A stretch of 64,000 nucleotides of DNA from positions 1-64,000 of the IMG/VR virus record IMGVR_UViG_3300032214_001563; one strand, 5' to 3'. Positions 26,489-36,100 of the stretch are shown here, piece after piece. This DNA comes from a virus. The notes beneath the pieces are model-generated. The model saw only the letters and a program-made list of their open reading frames with translations, did not search any database and was not told the DNA's origin. Both the position numbers and the translations under genes were made by a program. Within the stretch, counting starts at the first letter, position 1. The number at the start of each line of letters is the position of its first letter.

Positions 26489-28159
26489 TTAGGACTCTTT
26501 TCTTAATTTACCATCGTAGAATTCAAACCTGTCGTGTTCAGTGGGGGTTGCAAACAACAAAGCGGGCTTAATATTTTCTTTTTTAGTTTCTTGGTAGATA
26601 TGGCTCATCCAGGTTTGTTCAAATGGTCTATCCCACTTTGTAGTCAAAAACATTTTTTCATTACCGTATTTGGTAACCACCTGAGGCCAGTTACAATAAT
26701 AAACTTCGCCAATACCATAAGCCAAGTTTTTGTAAGAACGAACTTCATCAAATTTTGTTCTTGGAGCATTGGGGTCTAACCCTTGAACTGGCAAGGTAGA
26801 CTTCTCGGGCCAATATTCCTCTCTAACACTTTGAGGTACATTATACCAAGACCATTGAGTTCCATTGTCACCATAGAATTCGGTAAAATTGAGTTTCAAG
26901 AAATCCAAAGAATCCTTTTTAGCTATTTGAATTGACTTATTATACAAGTCAGGAATGTGTCTCACAAAACCATTTTTACAAACAGTGTCAACACCGTTGT
27001 AGAAAAACATATCATCTTCAAAAAACCAATAGAAATCAAAATTATTTTCTTTTGCATGCTCAGCAATCCATTGTCTTCCACCGCAAATACCAAGATTGTC
27101 TTTTTTGATGTGTTCGAAATTGAACTCCTCACATAAATTTTGATATGCTTCAGTCGTTGTCAAATCCGATGAGTTGTCTAATAAAAACTTTTTGGGCTTA
27201 TCAATAAAGTTTTTATCATAAATGGTCATTGATTTGATAAGGGTTTCAAATTGATTTGGACTGTTGAAGGTAATAACATAAAGAGCAGTATTTTCAGTGT
27301 TCAAATCTGAATAAGCAATTTTGCCCTGAGTATTTTTCACTTTGTGTGTGTTGTTTTTTAAATCTTCACAAAATTTACCTATCAGACCGTTTCCTTCAAT
27401 TTCATAGTAGTCAAACAAATCTGGATGTCGATAAAGTAGGATACTAAATAATGACTCCTCAGTTCCCATGTAACCATCCGATAGAGTTTGGTTCATCACG
27501 TTGTAATAAAGACCGTTAACGTCGTTAATAACATCTTTTGAACCACCAAAAATACCACCTCGACAAACAAGCTTTACATTTTTACTTGCGTAATTGTTAA
27601 TCTTAGGATATGAAAATCCATGAATTTCTCTTTCAGCAGCGTAAGGGAATGCTATGAAACCAAACTTGTTAAATAATTTGTCAAACTTTAAATGAATTTT
27701 ATCGTGGGTAAAATATCCGGGGTGAACGGTATTCGTAATCCCAGCATCAATCCAAAACATATGACTTGAATCAAAAGAATCAAAAATCCTCGCATCATTT
27801 AGCAAAAACATTTTCGACATAACAAGTGGATTATACATATCCAATTTTGCTTGCGTAGATTCTGGCAACCAACCTGATTGATTATACCACTCAGGATTGG
27901 TTCTTATATTTTGAATTTTGGTGTAAAAATCATTTTTAAACCATTCTTGACCCCTCGTAATAAATTGAGTGTTGCTTTTATCTCTTCTTTCCCAGACGAA
28001 AGGTTCAAGTTCTGCCTCACCAAAAATTATTAAGTTAGCATCAATTTGTAAAAGCTGTTCAAACTTGTCCAAATAATGTTGAAAAGAACGTGACCAACCC
28101 TCTTGAAGTTCATCACGTTTGATATTCCATAAACCAGTAACGAAAGTAACTTTATTCAT
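26489..28159 (-). CDS. Two-domain glycosyltransferase (HtrL/YibB domain plus GT-A domain)
   Basis: Residues about 1-270 match the HtrL/YibB family: 'TFVTGLWNIKRDEL' at the start, 'MYNPLVMSKMFLLNDA' and 'MFWIDAGITNTVHPGYF', the last holding the W-I-D-A-G metal site. Residues about 280-556 form a second GT-A-like unit with 'LYVITFNSPNQFETLIKSM' and 'YWFFEDDMFF', whose E-D-D is a candidate metal-binding DxD variant. The protein should be cytoplasmic, since no membrane segment is seen. It is last in a run of five glycosyltransferase genes and overlaps its upstream neighbour by 8 bases. Two catalytic units in one chain suggest it adds two successive sugars. Donor and acceptor are unknown. Confidence 0.75.
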   Translation of the reverse strand: MNKVTFVTGLWNIKRDELQEGWSRSFQHYLDKFEQLLQIDANLIIFGEAELEPFVWERRDKSNTQFITRGQEWFKNDFYTKIQNIRTNPEWYNQSGWLPESTQAKLDMYNPLVMSKMFLLNDARIFDSFDSSHMFWIDAGITNTVHPGYFTHDKIHLKFDKLFNKFGFIAFPYAAEREIHGFSYPKINNYASKNVKLVCRGGIFGGSKDVINDVNGLYYNVMNQTLSDGYMGTEESLFSILLYRHPDLFDYYEIEGNGLIGKFCEDLKNNTHKVKNTQGKIAYSDLNTENTALYVITFNSPNQFETLIKSMTIYDKNFIDKPKKFLLDNSSDLTTTEAYQNLCEEFNFEHIKKDNLGICGGRQWIAEHAKENNFDFYWFFEDDMFFYNGVDTVCKNGFVRHIPDLYNKSIQIAKKDSLDFLKLNFTEFYGDNGTQWSWYNVPQSVREEYWPEKSTLPVQGLDPNAPRTKFDEVRSYKNLAYGIGEVYYCNWPQVVTKYGNEKMFLTTKWDRPFEQTWMSHIYQETKKENIKPALLFATPTEHDRFEFYDGKLRKES

Positions 28160-29033
28160 AAATTCTATTAAACTCTTCTAAAATTCTATAAAAACTTTTT
28201 TTATCTTGATAGTATGATATATCCAAATCACGGGGACCAGAATCAGGACACCACCAAATATCAAATTCTTTAACTGTAAATAACTCATGATGGTTAACTC
28301 TCATCATGGACATAATACCTTCTTCGTGTGGTAAATGTTTATCTTCTGCAACTATTTTTGTCATGTAATCTTCGAAAATATTTACCATTTCATCCCATTT
28401 CGAGACATGACCACCGAATAAACCACCAATAACGTGCAAACTTGCATCGTAATTTTTATACCACTTCCGGTCAACAGTTCCCGACCAATAGTACTTGAAA
28501 TTTTCCTTAGCTAATATCAAAAACTTATTGTCTGTGTCATTTATCAAATTCTGTAAAAAGTTATTATTAAACAAGGTAGACTCATAGTATCTTCGTTCAG
28601 GGTGTGTACCATTAAGATATTTGTTTGGAATCAACCCTGTATGAGATAAACCAGCATCAATCCAAAAATAATAATCATAGCTTTTATTTTCATTCCACCA
28701 CCAATGAAACTTTGAATATTGAATCTCAATACATCTATCGCTTCTTTTTGTGACTTCAACATCTTTATATTGGTTTATCAAATTTTGATATTTGGTTTGA
28801 TAAATGTCATAAACTCTAAGTTCCAGTTTTTCAGGGGATACTTGGTGATTAACATAAAAGAATTCTTTTAAAGATTCTATTTCTCTATCTGAAGTGTAAC
28901 ATAAAAAATCCGCATCACTCATTTTTAGAAGAGAAAGCAAGCTCCATCTGTAGTGACCGTTTCTTCCAGGTCTTCCACCCAAATCACTCCCAAACAAATC
29001 GCTGTAGATACATGTAATAAATTTAATTGACAT
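28152..29033 (-). CDS. HtrL/YibB-family putative glycosyltransferase
   Basis: This 293-residue protein has the family layout: an 'FITCIYSDLFGSDLGGR' start, 'RCIEIQYSKFHWWW' (acceptor or nucleotide region) and 'YYFWIDAGLSHTG' near residue 120 with the W-I-D-A-G signature. The end is marked by 'VIGGLFGGHVSKWDEMV' and 'EEGIMSMM'. HtrL/YibB proteins are found in lipopolysaccharide and capsule gene clusters and are taken to be GT-A enzymes. It overlaps both neighbours by about 10 bases. It is paralogous to the N-terminal half of the next gene (26489-28159), so local duplication is likely. Confidence 0.72.
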   Translation of the reverse strand: MSIKFITCIYSDLFGSDLGGRPGRNGHYRWSLLSLLKMSDADFLCYTSDREIESLKEFFYVNHQVSPEKLELRVYDIYQTKYQNLINQYKDVEVTKRSDRCIEIQYSKFHWWWNENKSYDYYFWIDAGLSHTGLIPNKYLNGTHPERRYYESTLFNNNFLQNLINDTDNKFLILAKENFKYYWSGTVDRKWYKNYDASLHVIGGLFGGHVSKWDEMVNIFEDYMTKIVAEDKHLPHEEGIMSMMRVNHHELFTVKEFDIWWCPDSGPRDLDISYYQDKKSFYRILEEFNRIYE

Positions 29034-29766
29034 CGATAGTTTCTTTTATACTTTGTTCTCTTTTTTGTTTATTTAACCCTGCGTTACAAAATTCTCCAGG
29101 TATTTTTACTGGACTGAATAAGTTCCAATTATAGGTCTGCAAATAAAAATTATTGTAATTACCTTGCGAAATATCGGACCAATCTTCACCTTGAGTACAA
29201 ACTGGGACAATCGGACAATAACTTTGAAATTTCTGAACAATAAACTGAAAAGTAAAATCGTCTAAGGCATAAAAATAATTACCATTTTGAAATCTTGTTT
29301 CACCTATATTGAACATTTCATCATAAATTGATTCATCATAAATAATCATGTTAGCAGCATAAATATCGCGATGATTCGGGTCACGTTTTTCTGGTAGATT
29401 TGTCATATCTAAGAGCAAATTGTGTTCTCTAGAACGTTCAATGTGACGATTTAGAGTCGGTGATAGATTTAGAATAGCATACTCTAAATCATTTATTTCG
29501 GAATCTAGTTTATTAATAAAATCATGAGCATAAGGCATAATTTCACAATCATCCTCCATAATCATTACTTTTTTATAGCCACGTTCTTTCGCTATTTTTA
29601 TTATAGATAGTTGTGAGTCGGTAATACCGATATACGAGTTTGTATCAACAGCTTCAAAAACTTCGTAATCCCATCCGAGATACTCCATTTGTTTTTTGAA
29701 TCGTTCTAATCTATCTGGTCGTCTTTTTAAATTTACGACAAATTTTGGTATTTCACTTAGTTTCAT
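29023..29766 (-). CDS. GT25-family glycosyltransferase
   Basis: 'KFVVNLKRRPDRLERFKKQ' at residues 8-26 is the GT25 N-terminal signature (N-L-x-R-R-x-D-R), and 'YKKVMIMEDDCEIMPYA' near residue 70 carries the E-D-D metal site. GT25 enzymes add galactose or similar sugars to lipopolysaccharide core in bacteria and to hydroxylysine of collagen in animals. I chose the ATG at 29766, which leaves 7 bases after the previous stop; an earlier start at 29793 overlaps that gene. It forms a pair with the GT25-like gene just upstream. The acceptor here is unknown. Confidence 0.8.
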   Translation of the reverse strand: MKLSEIPKFVVNLKRRPDRLERFKKQMEYLGWDYEVFEAVDTNSYIGITDSQLSIIKIAKERGYKKVMIMEDDCEIMPYAHDFINKLDSEINDLEYAILNLSPTLNRHIERSREHNLLLDMTNLPEKRDPNHRDIYAANMIIYDESIYDEMFNIGETRFQNGNYFYALDDFTFQFIVQKFQSYCPIVPVCTQGEDWSDISQGNYNNFYLQTYNWNLFSPVKIPGEFCNAGLNKQKREQSIKETIDVN

Positions 29767-29773
29767 ATTTTTT

Positions 29774-30502
29774 TCATTCTGGCATGTTAGCAAGGTTACG
29801 AGCTTGATTCATGTTTGAGTAGTTCGTAAGTCTATTAAGTATATTTGAAAAGGAAGGTCTTTGATTAAACAATATTGGTGAATGAAAATAAATTTTCAAA
29901 TCATGATTTTTAATTTCCTGAACTCCTTTTGTTCTGTTATCCATCAACCAGTGGTCTTTTACTGCTAATACACTAAAATAACTATCAAGTTGTTCTCCGT
30001 ATACAACTAATTCTTTATCCAGATAATTGAAGTTTTCAACAACAAATTTTGCAAACTTCAATGACGTAATATAACAAGTTGCTTGTACAAACTTATTTGG
30101 TTTGATAAGATTTTCACTAACGTATGTTGCGGGCTCCAGTAAACAAGCACCCAAAAAAAGAGCATCAAAATCGGTATCGTACAATTTTCCAATCATTTCA
30201 TCTGTTAATGGACGATTAGATTTATCACATACGTCAAGATAAAAATCATCTTCGAAAACAATCATTTTTTCCCAGCCATTGTCAACCTGTTTTTGTAATA
30301 CTTCCATATGACTATGGGTACAACCTCTAATGACCCAACCCTGGTCGCTATCTTCAGTAATTTTTATGGCGTTAAATCGTTCAACCCCTTGGATATTATT
30401 TTTATCAAATTCCGAAAGGGACTCTTGTAATCTGTCAGTTCTTTCCTCCAGATTAATCAAGAAGCCCCTATCGGCAATTTTAATATTATTCCAAGTAACC
30501 AT
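29774..30502 (-). CDS. GT25-like glycosyltransferase
   Basis: This 242-residue protein begins with 'RGFLINLEERTDRLQES', followed by 'RGCTHSHMEVLQ' (C-x-x-S-H, a GT25 hallmark near residue 60) and 'MIVFEDDFYLDV' near residue 80, the metal-binding E-D-D. The C-terminal half has 'CYITSLKFAKFVVENF' and 'YGEQLDSYFSVLA', fitting the family. Its start overlaps the stop of the GT60-like gene by one base, so translation is coupled. It is a diverged relative of the next gene downstream. Confidence 0.75.
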   Translation of the reverse strand: MVTWNNIKIADRGFLINLEERTDRLQESLSEFDKNNIQGVERFNAIKITEDSDQGWVIRGCTHSHMEVLQKQVDNGWEKMIVFEDDFYLDVCDKSNRPLTDEMIGKLYDTDFDALFLGACLLEPATYVSENLIKPNKFVQATCYITSLKFAKFVVENFNYLDKELVVYGEQLDSYFSVLAVKDHWLMDNRTKGVQEIKNHDLKIYFHSPILFNQRPSFSNILNRLTNYSNMNQARNLANMPE

Positions 30503-31749
30503 TACAAGTTTCCTGTCAATCGGTCACACCAACCTTTAGATTCTGAGTGAGGCCAAACGACCCAGTAAGTGGGTTTTTGAGTTGTTTGAAACTCTCTCCA
30601 TATTTTACAATACTTGTCTGGGTCATTCATCATCCGAGAAATCTCAGCTTTGTCAGCATCTTTTCTATACAAAGTAGAATCGTCCGAACCATGGAAAGCG
30701 ACAACCCAAAAGTCGTAGTCTTTTTCTGGAACACTTGCGTAGCCCACATCGATACAATGTTTGAATACTTGGGCAAAATCTTTTTTCCAGTCCTCTTCAG
30801 TTTCGTAATTGTATGGGTTTGGCGGATAGTTTTTATCCAAAGTGTATTGTTGCACTGCTCTATTTTCGAAAAGCAACCCAGCATATTTTTCATAGTCTCG
30901 CAAGGTTCTCTCAGTTCCGAAACCAAAAGGACCATCGTGACCTTCTTGAGTTTCACCATCCATACCAAACAATTTTCTGTTTGTTAGGTGGGATTTGTTG
31001 TTTTTATCAACCCACTGCTTGTCGTCGTCCCATTGTTTTGTTCTGCCTTTACGAGTGTATTCATGCCAAATAAGAACTTTATGTGGGTGAAACAAATCAT
31101 AACCCCAAGTATAAGCTCTAGCAGCAATCGAAATTTCTTCACCATGGAAGTAATATTCAGGGTTGTGTTGAACTTCAGTGGAGAATTCACCTACCGTAAA
31201 TGCATAGTGAGCTGAGTAGAATCTAGCAGGAATAGGTTCCTTCAAATCCTTCCAACCCGGAATTGTCTCAGGCAAGAAGAACACAGCACCTTCGGGAATA
31301 AATCTATCAAAAACCATTCGCCACGGTTCTTGAACTCGTCCTGCTGGGTCGTTATCTGGGTCAAAAGATGAAACATAACCAGTTAATAAAGGCTTCTTAT
31401 AACCTTTTTTCTGTAGCTGCTTAACCATTTTAATCATCTCATCATCCCAGTTAGGGGCAAATCTCATGTGAGAGTCAATTTGCATCGTATACTCCTCGTT
31501 CTCGTAGAGTTGTTGAGTTAAGTTTCGAGCCCAACAAACTCCTTTGGAATCTTCGTAAGGGATGTTTAAGATTCTAAATCTCTTGTCCTTCTCAAACTCA
31601 GTAAGTTCATCAAACTTATCCTCAGGGTGAAATTGACGAGCAATACCAAAGCGTAAATTTTTGGGACGCTTGGCATTCGCAATCATGTCCTTCAAAGTGT
31701 GAATTAATTGCGGGTCTCGATAGGATGCAATCTGAATAAATATTTTCAT
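30502..31749 (-). CDS. GT60-like (GlcNAc-transferase family) glycosyltransferase
   Basis: This 415-residue protein has 'KIFIQIASYRDPQLIHTL' at the N-terminus and 'GVCWARNLTQQLYENEEYTM' followed by 'QIDSHMRFAPNWD' at residues about 72-105. These are the signature of the GlcNAc-transferase family (CAZy GT60), where D-x-H replaces D-x-D. 'YYFHGEEISIAARAYTWGYD' near 220 is the acceptor/base region. Characterised eukaryotic members transfer alpha-GlcNAc to hydroxyproline of Skp1 or to Thr of mucin-type proteins. The gene is first after the Thr/Pro-rich fibre genes on the same strand, separated by a terminator. I infer it could start O-glycans on those fibres. ATG at 31749 is chosen over TTG at 31752. 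Confidence 0.82.
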   Translation of the reverse strand: MKIFIQIASYRDPQLIHTLKDMIANAKRPKNLRFGIARQFHPEDKFDELTEFEKDKRFRILNIPYEDSKGVCWARNLTQQLYENEEYTMQIDSHMRFAPNWDDEMIKMVKQLQKKGYKKPLLTGYVSSFDPDNDPAGRVQEPWRMVFDRFIPEGAVFFLPETIPGWKDLKEPIPARFYSAHYAFTVGEFSTEVQHNPEYYFHGEEISIAARAYTWGYDLFHPHKVLIWHEYTRKGRTKQWDDDKQWVDKNNKSHLTNRKLFGMDGETQEGHDGPFGFGTERTLRDYEKYAGLLFENRAVQQYTLDKNYPPNPYNYETEEDWKKDFAQVFKHCIDVGYASVPEKDYDFWVVAFHGSDDSTLYRKDADKAEISRMMNDPDKYCKIWREFQTTQKPTYWVVWPHSESKGWCDRLTGNL

Positions 31750-31810
31750 CAAATAATAATTTTAAACTAAAAATAAACACAACGAAGATAAACTGAATAA
31801 TCCCCTGAAA

Positions 31811-31839
31811 CAAAAAAAAACCTCACAAAGTGGTTTTTT
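31811..31839 (-). terminator. Terminator between fibre genes and glycosyltransferase block
   Basis: AAAAAACC (31815-31822) pairs with GGTTTTTT (31832-31839) around a 9-base loop. On the minus strand the stem is followed by more T, and on the plus strand by a shorter T run, so it may work both ways. It lies about 55 bases after the stop of the 188-residue fibre-type gene. The rest of 31750-31894 is AT-rich with no gene that I can see. Confidence 0.6.
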
Positions 31840-31894
31840 AGTTAAAGGTATAATCGTTGGTTGGGAAACTAAATTTTATATTGTTGACTGATTA

Positions 31895-32461
31895 TCAACA
31901 AGTTCCTGTGTTAATAATTAGAGTTCCACTAATTTGTATAATTTTAACCCCATCAGAAATTGTGAAGTTTGCACCCACTGGTGGTATTGTAAATTCTCGG
32001 TTACCATATACATGGTCTCCAACCGTTAATTGATTGAATGGCTTTGCGGAATATACGGTAATATTCGAAGGAAATCCACCAAATTGATTGATAGTTTGAC
32101 AAACATCCTGGTAATATCCACCAGTTCTTAAATTTTGCACATAATAAGGTGATGGTGTATTTGACGGAGTTGTTGTGTGAGTGGGGGTGGGTGTCTGTGT
32201 TGTTGGTGTTGAGGTTAAGCTCACCGTGGGGGTAATTGTTGGTGTAATACTTGGTGTTGGTGTTGAGGAGGGGCAAAGCCCTATATCAACAATATCCAAA
32301 GGGGCGCCATATGGCTCCACGGTTATTGATTCCGCGCAAATGTTTTCAGAAAATAAAGGAGTAATTTTGGTTATGTTTACACCACCAGTACAACCTGTCC
32401 ATTTGTAATAACCATCTTGGATTGGGTTGAAATTTGTTACTCTGTAGTATAAACAAGACAT
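31895..32461 (-). CDS. Fibre-type protein with Thr/Pro-rich mucin-like linker (188 aa)
   Basis: It has three parts: an N-terminal Cys- and Tyr-containing segment (residues 1-82), a Thr/Pro/Ser linker (about 83-127) built of TPT-type units, and a C-terminal beta domain (about 128-188) that ends in 'IINTGTC'. The linker has the same composition as that of the 1201-residue fibre, 1.2 kb upstream. Such linkers are extended and are natural O-glycosylation targets. It is last in the three-gene fibre set, before the terminator and the GT60-like gene. It may be a tail-fibre tip or an accessory adhesin; no named family was recognised. Confidence 0.65.
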   Translation of the reverse strand: MSCLYYRVTNFNPIQDGYYKWTGCTGGVNITKITPLFSENICAESITVEPYGAPLDIVDIGLCPSSTPTPSITPTITPTVSLTSTPTTQTPTPTHTTTPSNTPSPYYVQNLRTGGYYQDVCQTINQFGGFPSNITVYSAKPFNQLTVGDHVYGNREFTIPPVGANFTISDGVKIIQISGTLIINTGTC

Positions 32462-32479
32462 GGGTTTTTGGTCAAAAGA

Positions 32480-33121
32480 TTAAAATATCTTGTTCAAAAC
32501 AAATAAATCAGCATAAAGCTCATTATCGGGGTCGGTTGCACTGAATTGAACCGTTACACTCAAGGTGTTTGTAATTGTAGTATCAAAAGTTGTATTATTT
32601 AAATTGACAAAAGCCTCACCGAAGTAGGTGTTATTTGATGTTTTGACAATTTGGAAGTTACCGTGTGTTGAAATTGATGCAACACCAGCACCCCCTATTG
32701 CTCTTATCGTAAAATAAGCGTTGAAAAACCAATTATCATTGTCAGCTGATGGTGCAAAAGCAGCACTTTCAGCTAACGTTACACCTCCACTTTTTAAACG
32801 AATTGTTATCAAATCATTTGTTGTTGAGGCCATTCCTCCCATAACAAGTTGAAAACTATCGCCAACGGAAAAACCATTTGCGGGTACAGATAGTGTTCCA
32901 ACACCAGTGCCTACGATAGATGTTTCTGTTGTTGCCGTTGCTATTGTGCTTGTTCCAGTCAAGGAATATAGACCGTAAACAACCGGATAAGGGTTTAAAC
33001 CTGAACTAGTGACTTTATATGTTGTACCATCCTGAGCAACAGCAAATTCTCCTGTTGGGATAAGTCTTCCAGCACTTGAAGTCGAGATGTCTGGTAATTG
33101 GGATATGGGTAAATTTGGCAT
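32480..33121 (-). CDS. Fibre/tail-type structural protein (213 aa)
   Basis: The N-terminal 'NLPISQLPDISTSSAG' with 'GEFAVAQDGTTYKV' is a common attachment motif of phage tail-fibre and neck-appendage proteins. The rest is a Ser/Thr/Gly/Ala-rich beta domain with aromatic strand positions, possibly jelly-roll. It sits between the two Thr/Pro-linker proteins and is probably part of the same fibre or a decoration on it. A TATTTATA element lies 7 bases upstream of its ATG. The specific function is not determined. Confidence 0.65.
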   Translation of the reverse strand: MPNLPISQLPDISTSSAGRLIPTGEFAVAQDGTTYKVTSSGLNPYPVVYGLYSLTGTSTIATATTETSIVGTGVGTLSVPANGFSVGDSFQLVMGGMASTTNDLITIRLKSGGVTLAESAAFAPSADNDNWFFNAYFTIRAIGGAGVASISTHGNFQIVKTSNNTYFGEAFVNLNNTTFDTTITNTLSVTVQFSATDPDNELYADLFVLNKIF

Positions 33122-33128
33122 TTTATTT

Positions 33129-33136
33129 TATAAATA
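33129..33136 (-). promoter_or_regulatory. Late-promoter-like element TATTTATA
   Basis: The minus strand reads AATATTTATAAAATAAA before the ATG at 33121, in the 15-base gap after the 1201-residue fibre gene. It is one of the recurrent TATTTAT sites. Confidence 0.4.
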
Positions 33137-36100
33137 TTAGAGTCCGTATTTGGATTTATCGGCATTGAAGTTTTGTAGAACTTGTAATGAGGTTAATGAT
33201 GAGTTATACATTCTTATTATTCCAACAGTTCCTTTAAATGGAACTTGCAAAGCCCCTGTACCTTGAGCGACTCTACCCGCAATACCAACAGGGCTTGTAT
33301 TACTTACTTGCCCCACACCAACTAAACTAGTAGTTCCGCCAGATACACCATTTCTATAAACAGTAAGAGTCCCACCAACGAAATCAAATACCGCAACTAG
33401 TTGTCTCCAAGTATTTACAGGAAATCCTGTTACACTAACCTGAGGGAAGTTAGTTCCGTCAAAAGCAGCAACTAACATACTACTTGTTCCTTCATTAAAT
33501 CTAATAGTATATGGGTACCTTGATTCGTTATTCAAATTCCATTTTTCCAACAATTCCGCCTCACCTGAGTTTGGTTGACCATTTGAAGGATTGAACCATA
33601 TTTCGACAGTATATTGTTGAGTGTTTGTGAAATTTGTCACACCATTCACACTTGGTATTCTACCATAAGAAGTACTACCGTTGAACGTAAATCCGCTAAG
33701 TACGTTATATGTGGGAGTTCCGGAGAGTGTTGCATCAGTTGACCCTATCGAAGAATCCCAAACATTTCCTGAGCCAATATAAGTTTCAGGAGAAACGTAG
33801 AATTGTAAATTATTTGTAACAATTGAAGGTGTTGTAGATGGTGTTGGGGTTATTGTATTTGTTGGGGTTAATGTGGGAGTTTGAGTATTAGTTACACTTG
33901 GAGTTGGTGTTGCAGTATTTGTAGGGGTTGGAGTAGGTGTTACTGATGAGCCTTCAATTACCATTACGATTGAACTTGAACTTGCACCTGAACCCCACGC
34001 CCATGTGTATGTTCCAGGTGTAAGTCCCATACTCGCAATTGTTGCTCCCGCATAGGTTGCAGTTCCACTAATAATTGTATTTGATGTATATCCTGAAGGG
34101 ACAATTACAACACGATTAGTCACACCTCCAACAGTTATACCAAATGTTGAACCTAAAGATGTTGGGGTTGGGACAACAAGGTTGTTTCCAAAAGTGGTTG
34201 AGTAACCCGTTAACGATGCTCCTCCATATCGCTGACATGGCGTGGTTGGACCGACAGCCCAAATACCAGCAAGTGCAGAAAATGCTGACCCATTATTTCC
34301 ACCACTAACTAAAGATAATGCCGCTAAATTGAAACTACCTGAACCACTCCATACAACATCAGGACCTACTTGGGAAACTGTTACATTAAAAACACCAAAA
34401 CCTCCCGAGGTTGATGAGGGAGTCGGAGTGTTGGTTGGTGTTTGAGTGTTAGTTTGCGTTGGTGTGTTTGTAGGCGTTTCGGTCGGAGTTTCAGTGACAG
34501 TTGCTGTTGGTGTTGGTGTTGAAGTTTCTGAAGCGGTATTTGTTGGAGTTTGTGTTGGGGTTTCTGTGTTTGTTGGTGTTGGAGTTTCTGTCGGAGTTTC
34601 CGATGGAGTATTTGTTGGCGTTTCTGATGGAGTATTAGTCGGAGTCTCTGTAGGTGTTGGAGTTTGAGTGTCTGAAGGAGTATTGGTGGGTGTTTGCGTA
34701 GGAGTTTCTGTGGGAGTTTCTGTTGGAGTTTGAGTAGGTGTTTCTGAAGGTGTATTAGTTGGAGTTGTCGTAGGCGTATTAGTTGGTGTTGCCGTAGATG
34801 TTTCAGTTGGAGTTGGGGTTTGAGTTTCTGATGGTGTGTTTGTTGGGGTGACCGTAGGCGATGGAGTTGGTGGAATAATTACAAAACAATCAGGACAATC
34901 AGGGTCCAACAAAGAATACTTGTTCTTTAATAATCTAAAGTTGTGTTTTACCTCTGAAGCATCTAGTGGTTCCACATACATTCTAAAAGCACTGATTTCC
35001 CCAATGAAACTCCCACCAAAAATTTCTTCCAGATAAATGTTGGTTGTAAGACCTGAATAAATTGTATTATCCAAATCTTCAGTTGTTAAACATTCGGGGT
35101 CTTGTTGGTAAGTAATTCCGGAGAGTTCTGCAGGACATGTCCCAGAGAATGTTAAGTTGTCTTTCAAACCTTGTGTGCCCCCTCCAACAGAAATGTTAAA
35201 CGGAACTCCAACTTGTTTTTCTTTATAAGTGTTAAGGGGTCTTGGAATGATTTCTTCAAAGTCCTCACATACCATTAACAATCTACCATTAACAAAAATT
35301 TTCAACGTACCACGTCTGAATTCTTTTTGTTCTAACCACAAATCGGTTATTTGTACTTGTGTGGTTTTTGCTGGTGTATATCCAGAATACCCTTCCTCGT
35401 GTGTTATTGGTGGCATTACCAAACTTATGCTATTATTAGCCGAAGTTGCGGTAAAAACCTGCTGTTCTACTTGACCTAAACCTCCAAGGAAATCTAGGTC
35501 CTTACAATCAAAGAATTCTGCTCGTTCAAAGACAGCATCAATTTGAACCCAGTGTTCTAAATCGATATATTGGGTGTATTGACAATCATCAAAAATACCT
35601 TTTGTAGAGCACCATTCAACTGTGGTAACCCCAGTTACATAACTTGTCCCCGTTAAGCAAGTACCCGATGGAACACAACTTCCAGTGATAAGATACTCCT
35701 TAACACAAACTCTTGGATTACCAGTATCACCACTGAATCTAATTGACATTGCGTTTGAAACTCCGTCATATAACGGGTCCAATTCTTTTACAGATGCTTC
35801 TGTGGAACAACTACAAGGACAACCACAAGTACAATTTGATGATGTCACACCCGATGGTTGGTATACAGGAATACAATCAGCCCCAGTTCCCCCCGTTATA
35901 GAACATCCACAAGTGTGCATACAGGTAAGTCCTGATGTTACTCGCGTGTAACCGGTGTCAGAAGATGGACTACCATCAGCGTAGTGATAAAATTTGTTTT
36001 CGGCTCTGGACCCCATAAAAAAGAAAGTCCCTTTGTTTTCTGGATATCTAGCATTAAGACCTACGTTTGTATCTCCGGTAAATTGATATTTGAGCATCAA

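Noticed and set aside
34446-34667. Plus-strand open frame of Val/Gly repeats opposite the fibre gene
   Set aside because: It is the antisense of the Thr/Pro codon repeats; the composition follows from the repeat and there is no start context or neighbour support.
34414-34875. Possible CRISPR array or DNA direct repeat locus
   Set aside because: Units are short, degenerate at wobble positions and kept in frame inside a 1201-codon gene, so they are protein repeats with no unique spacers.
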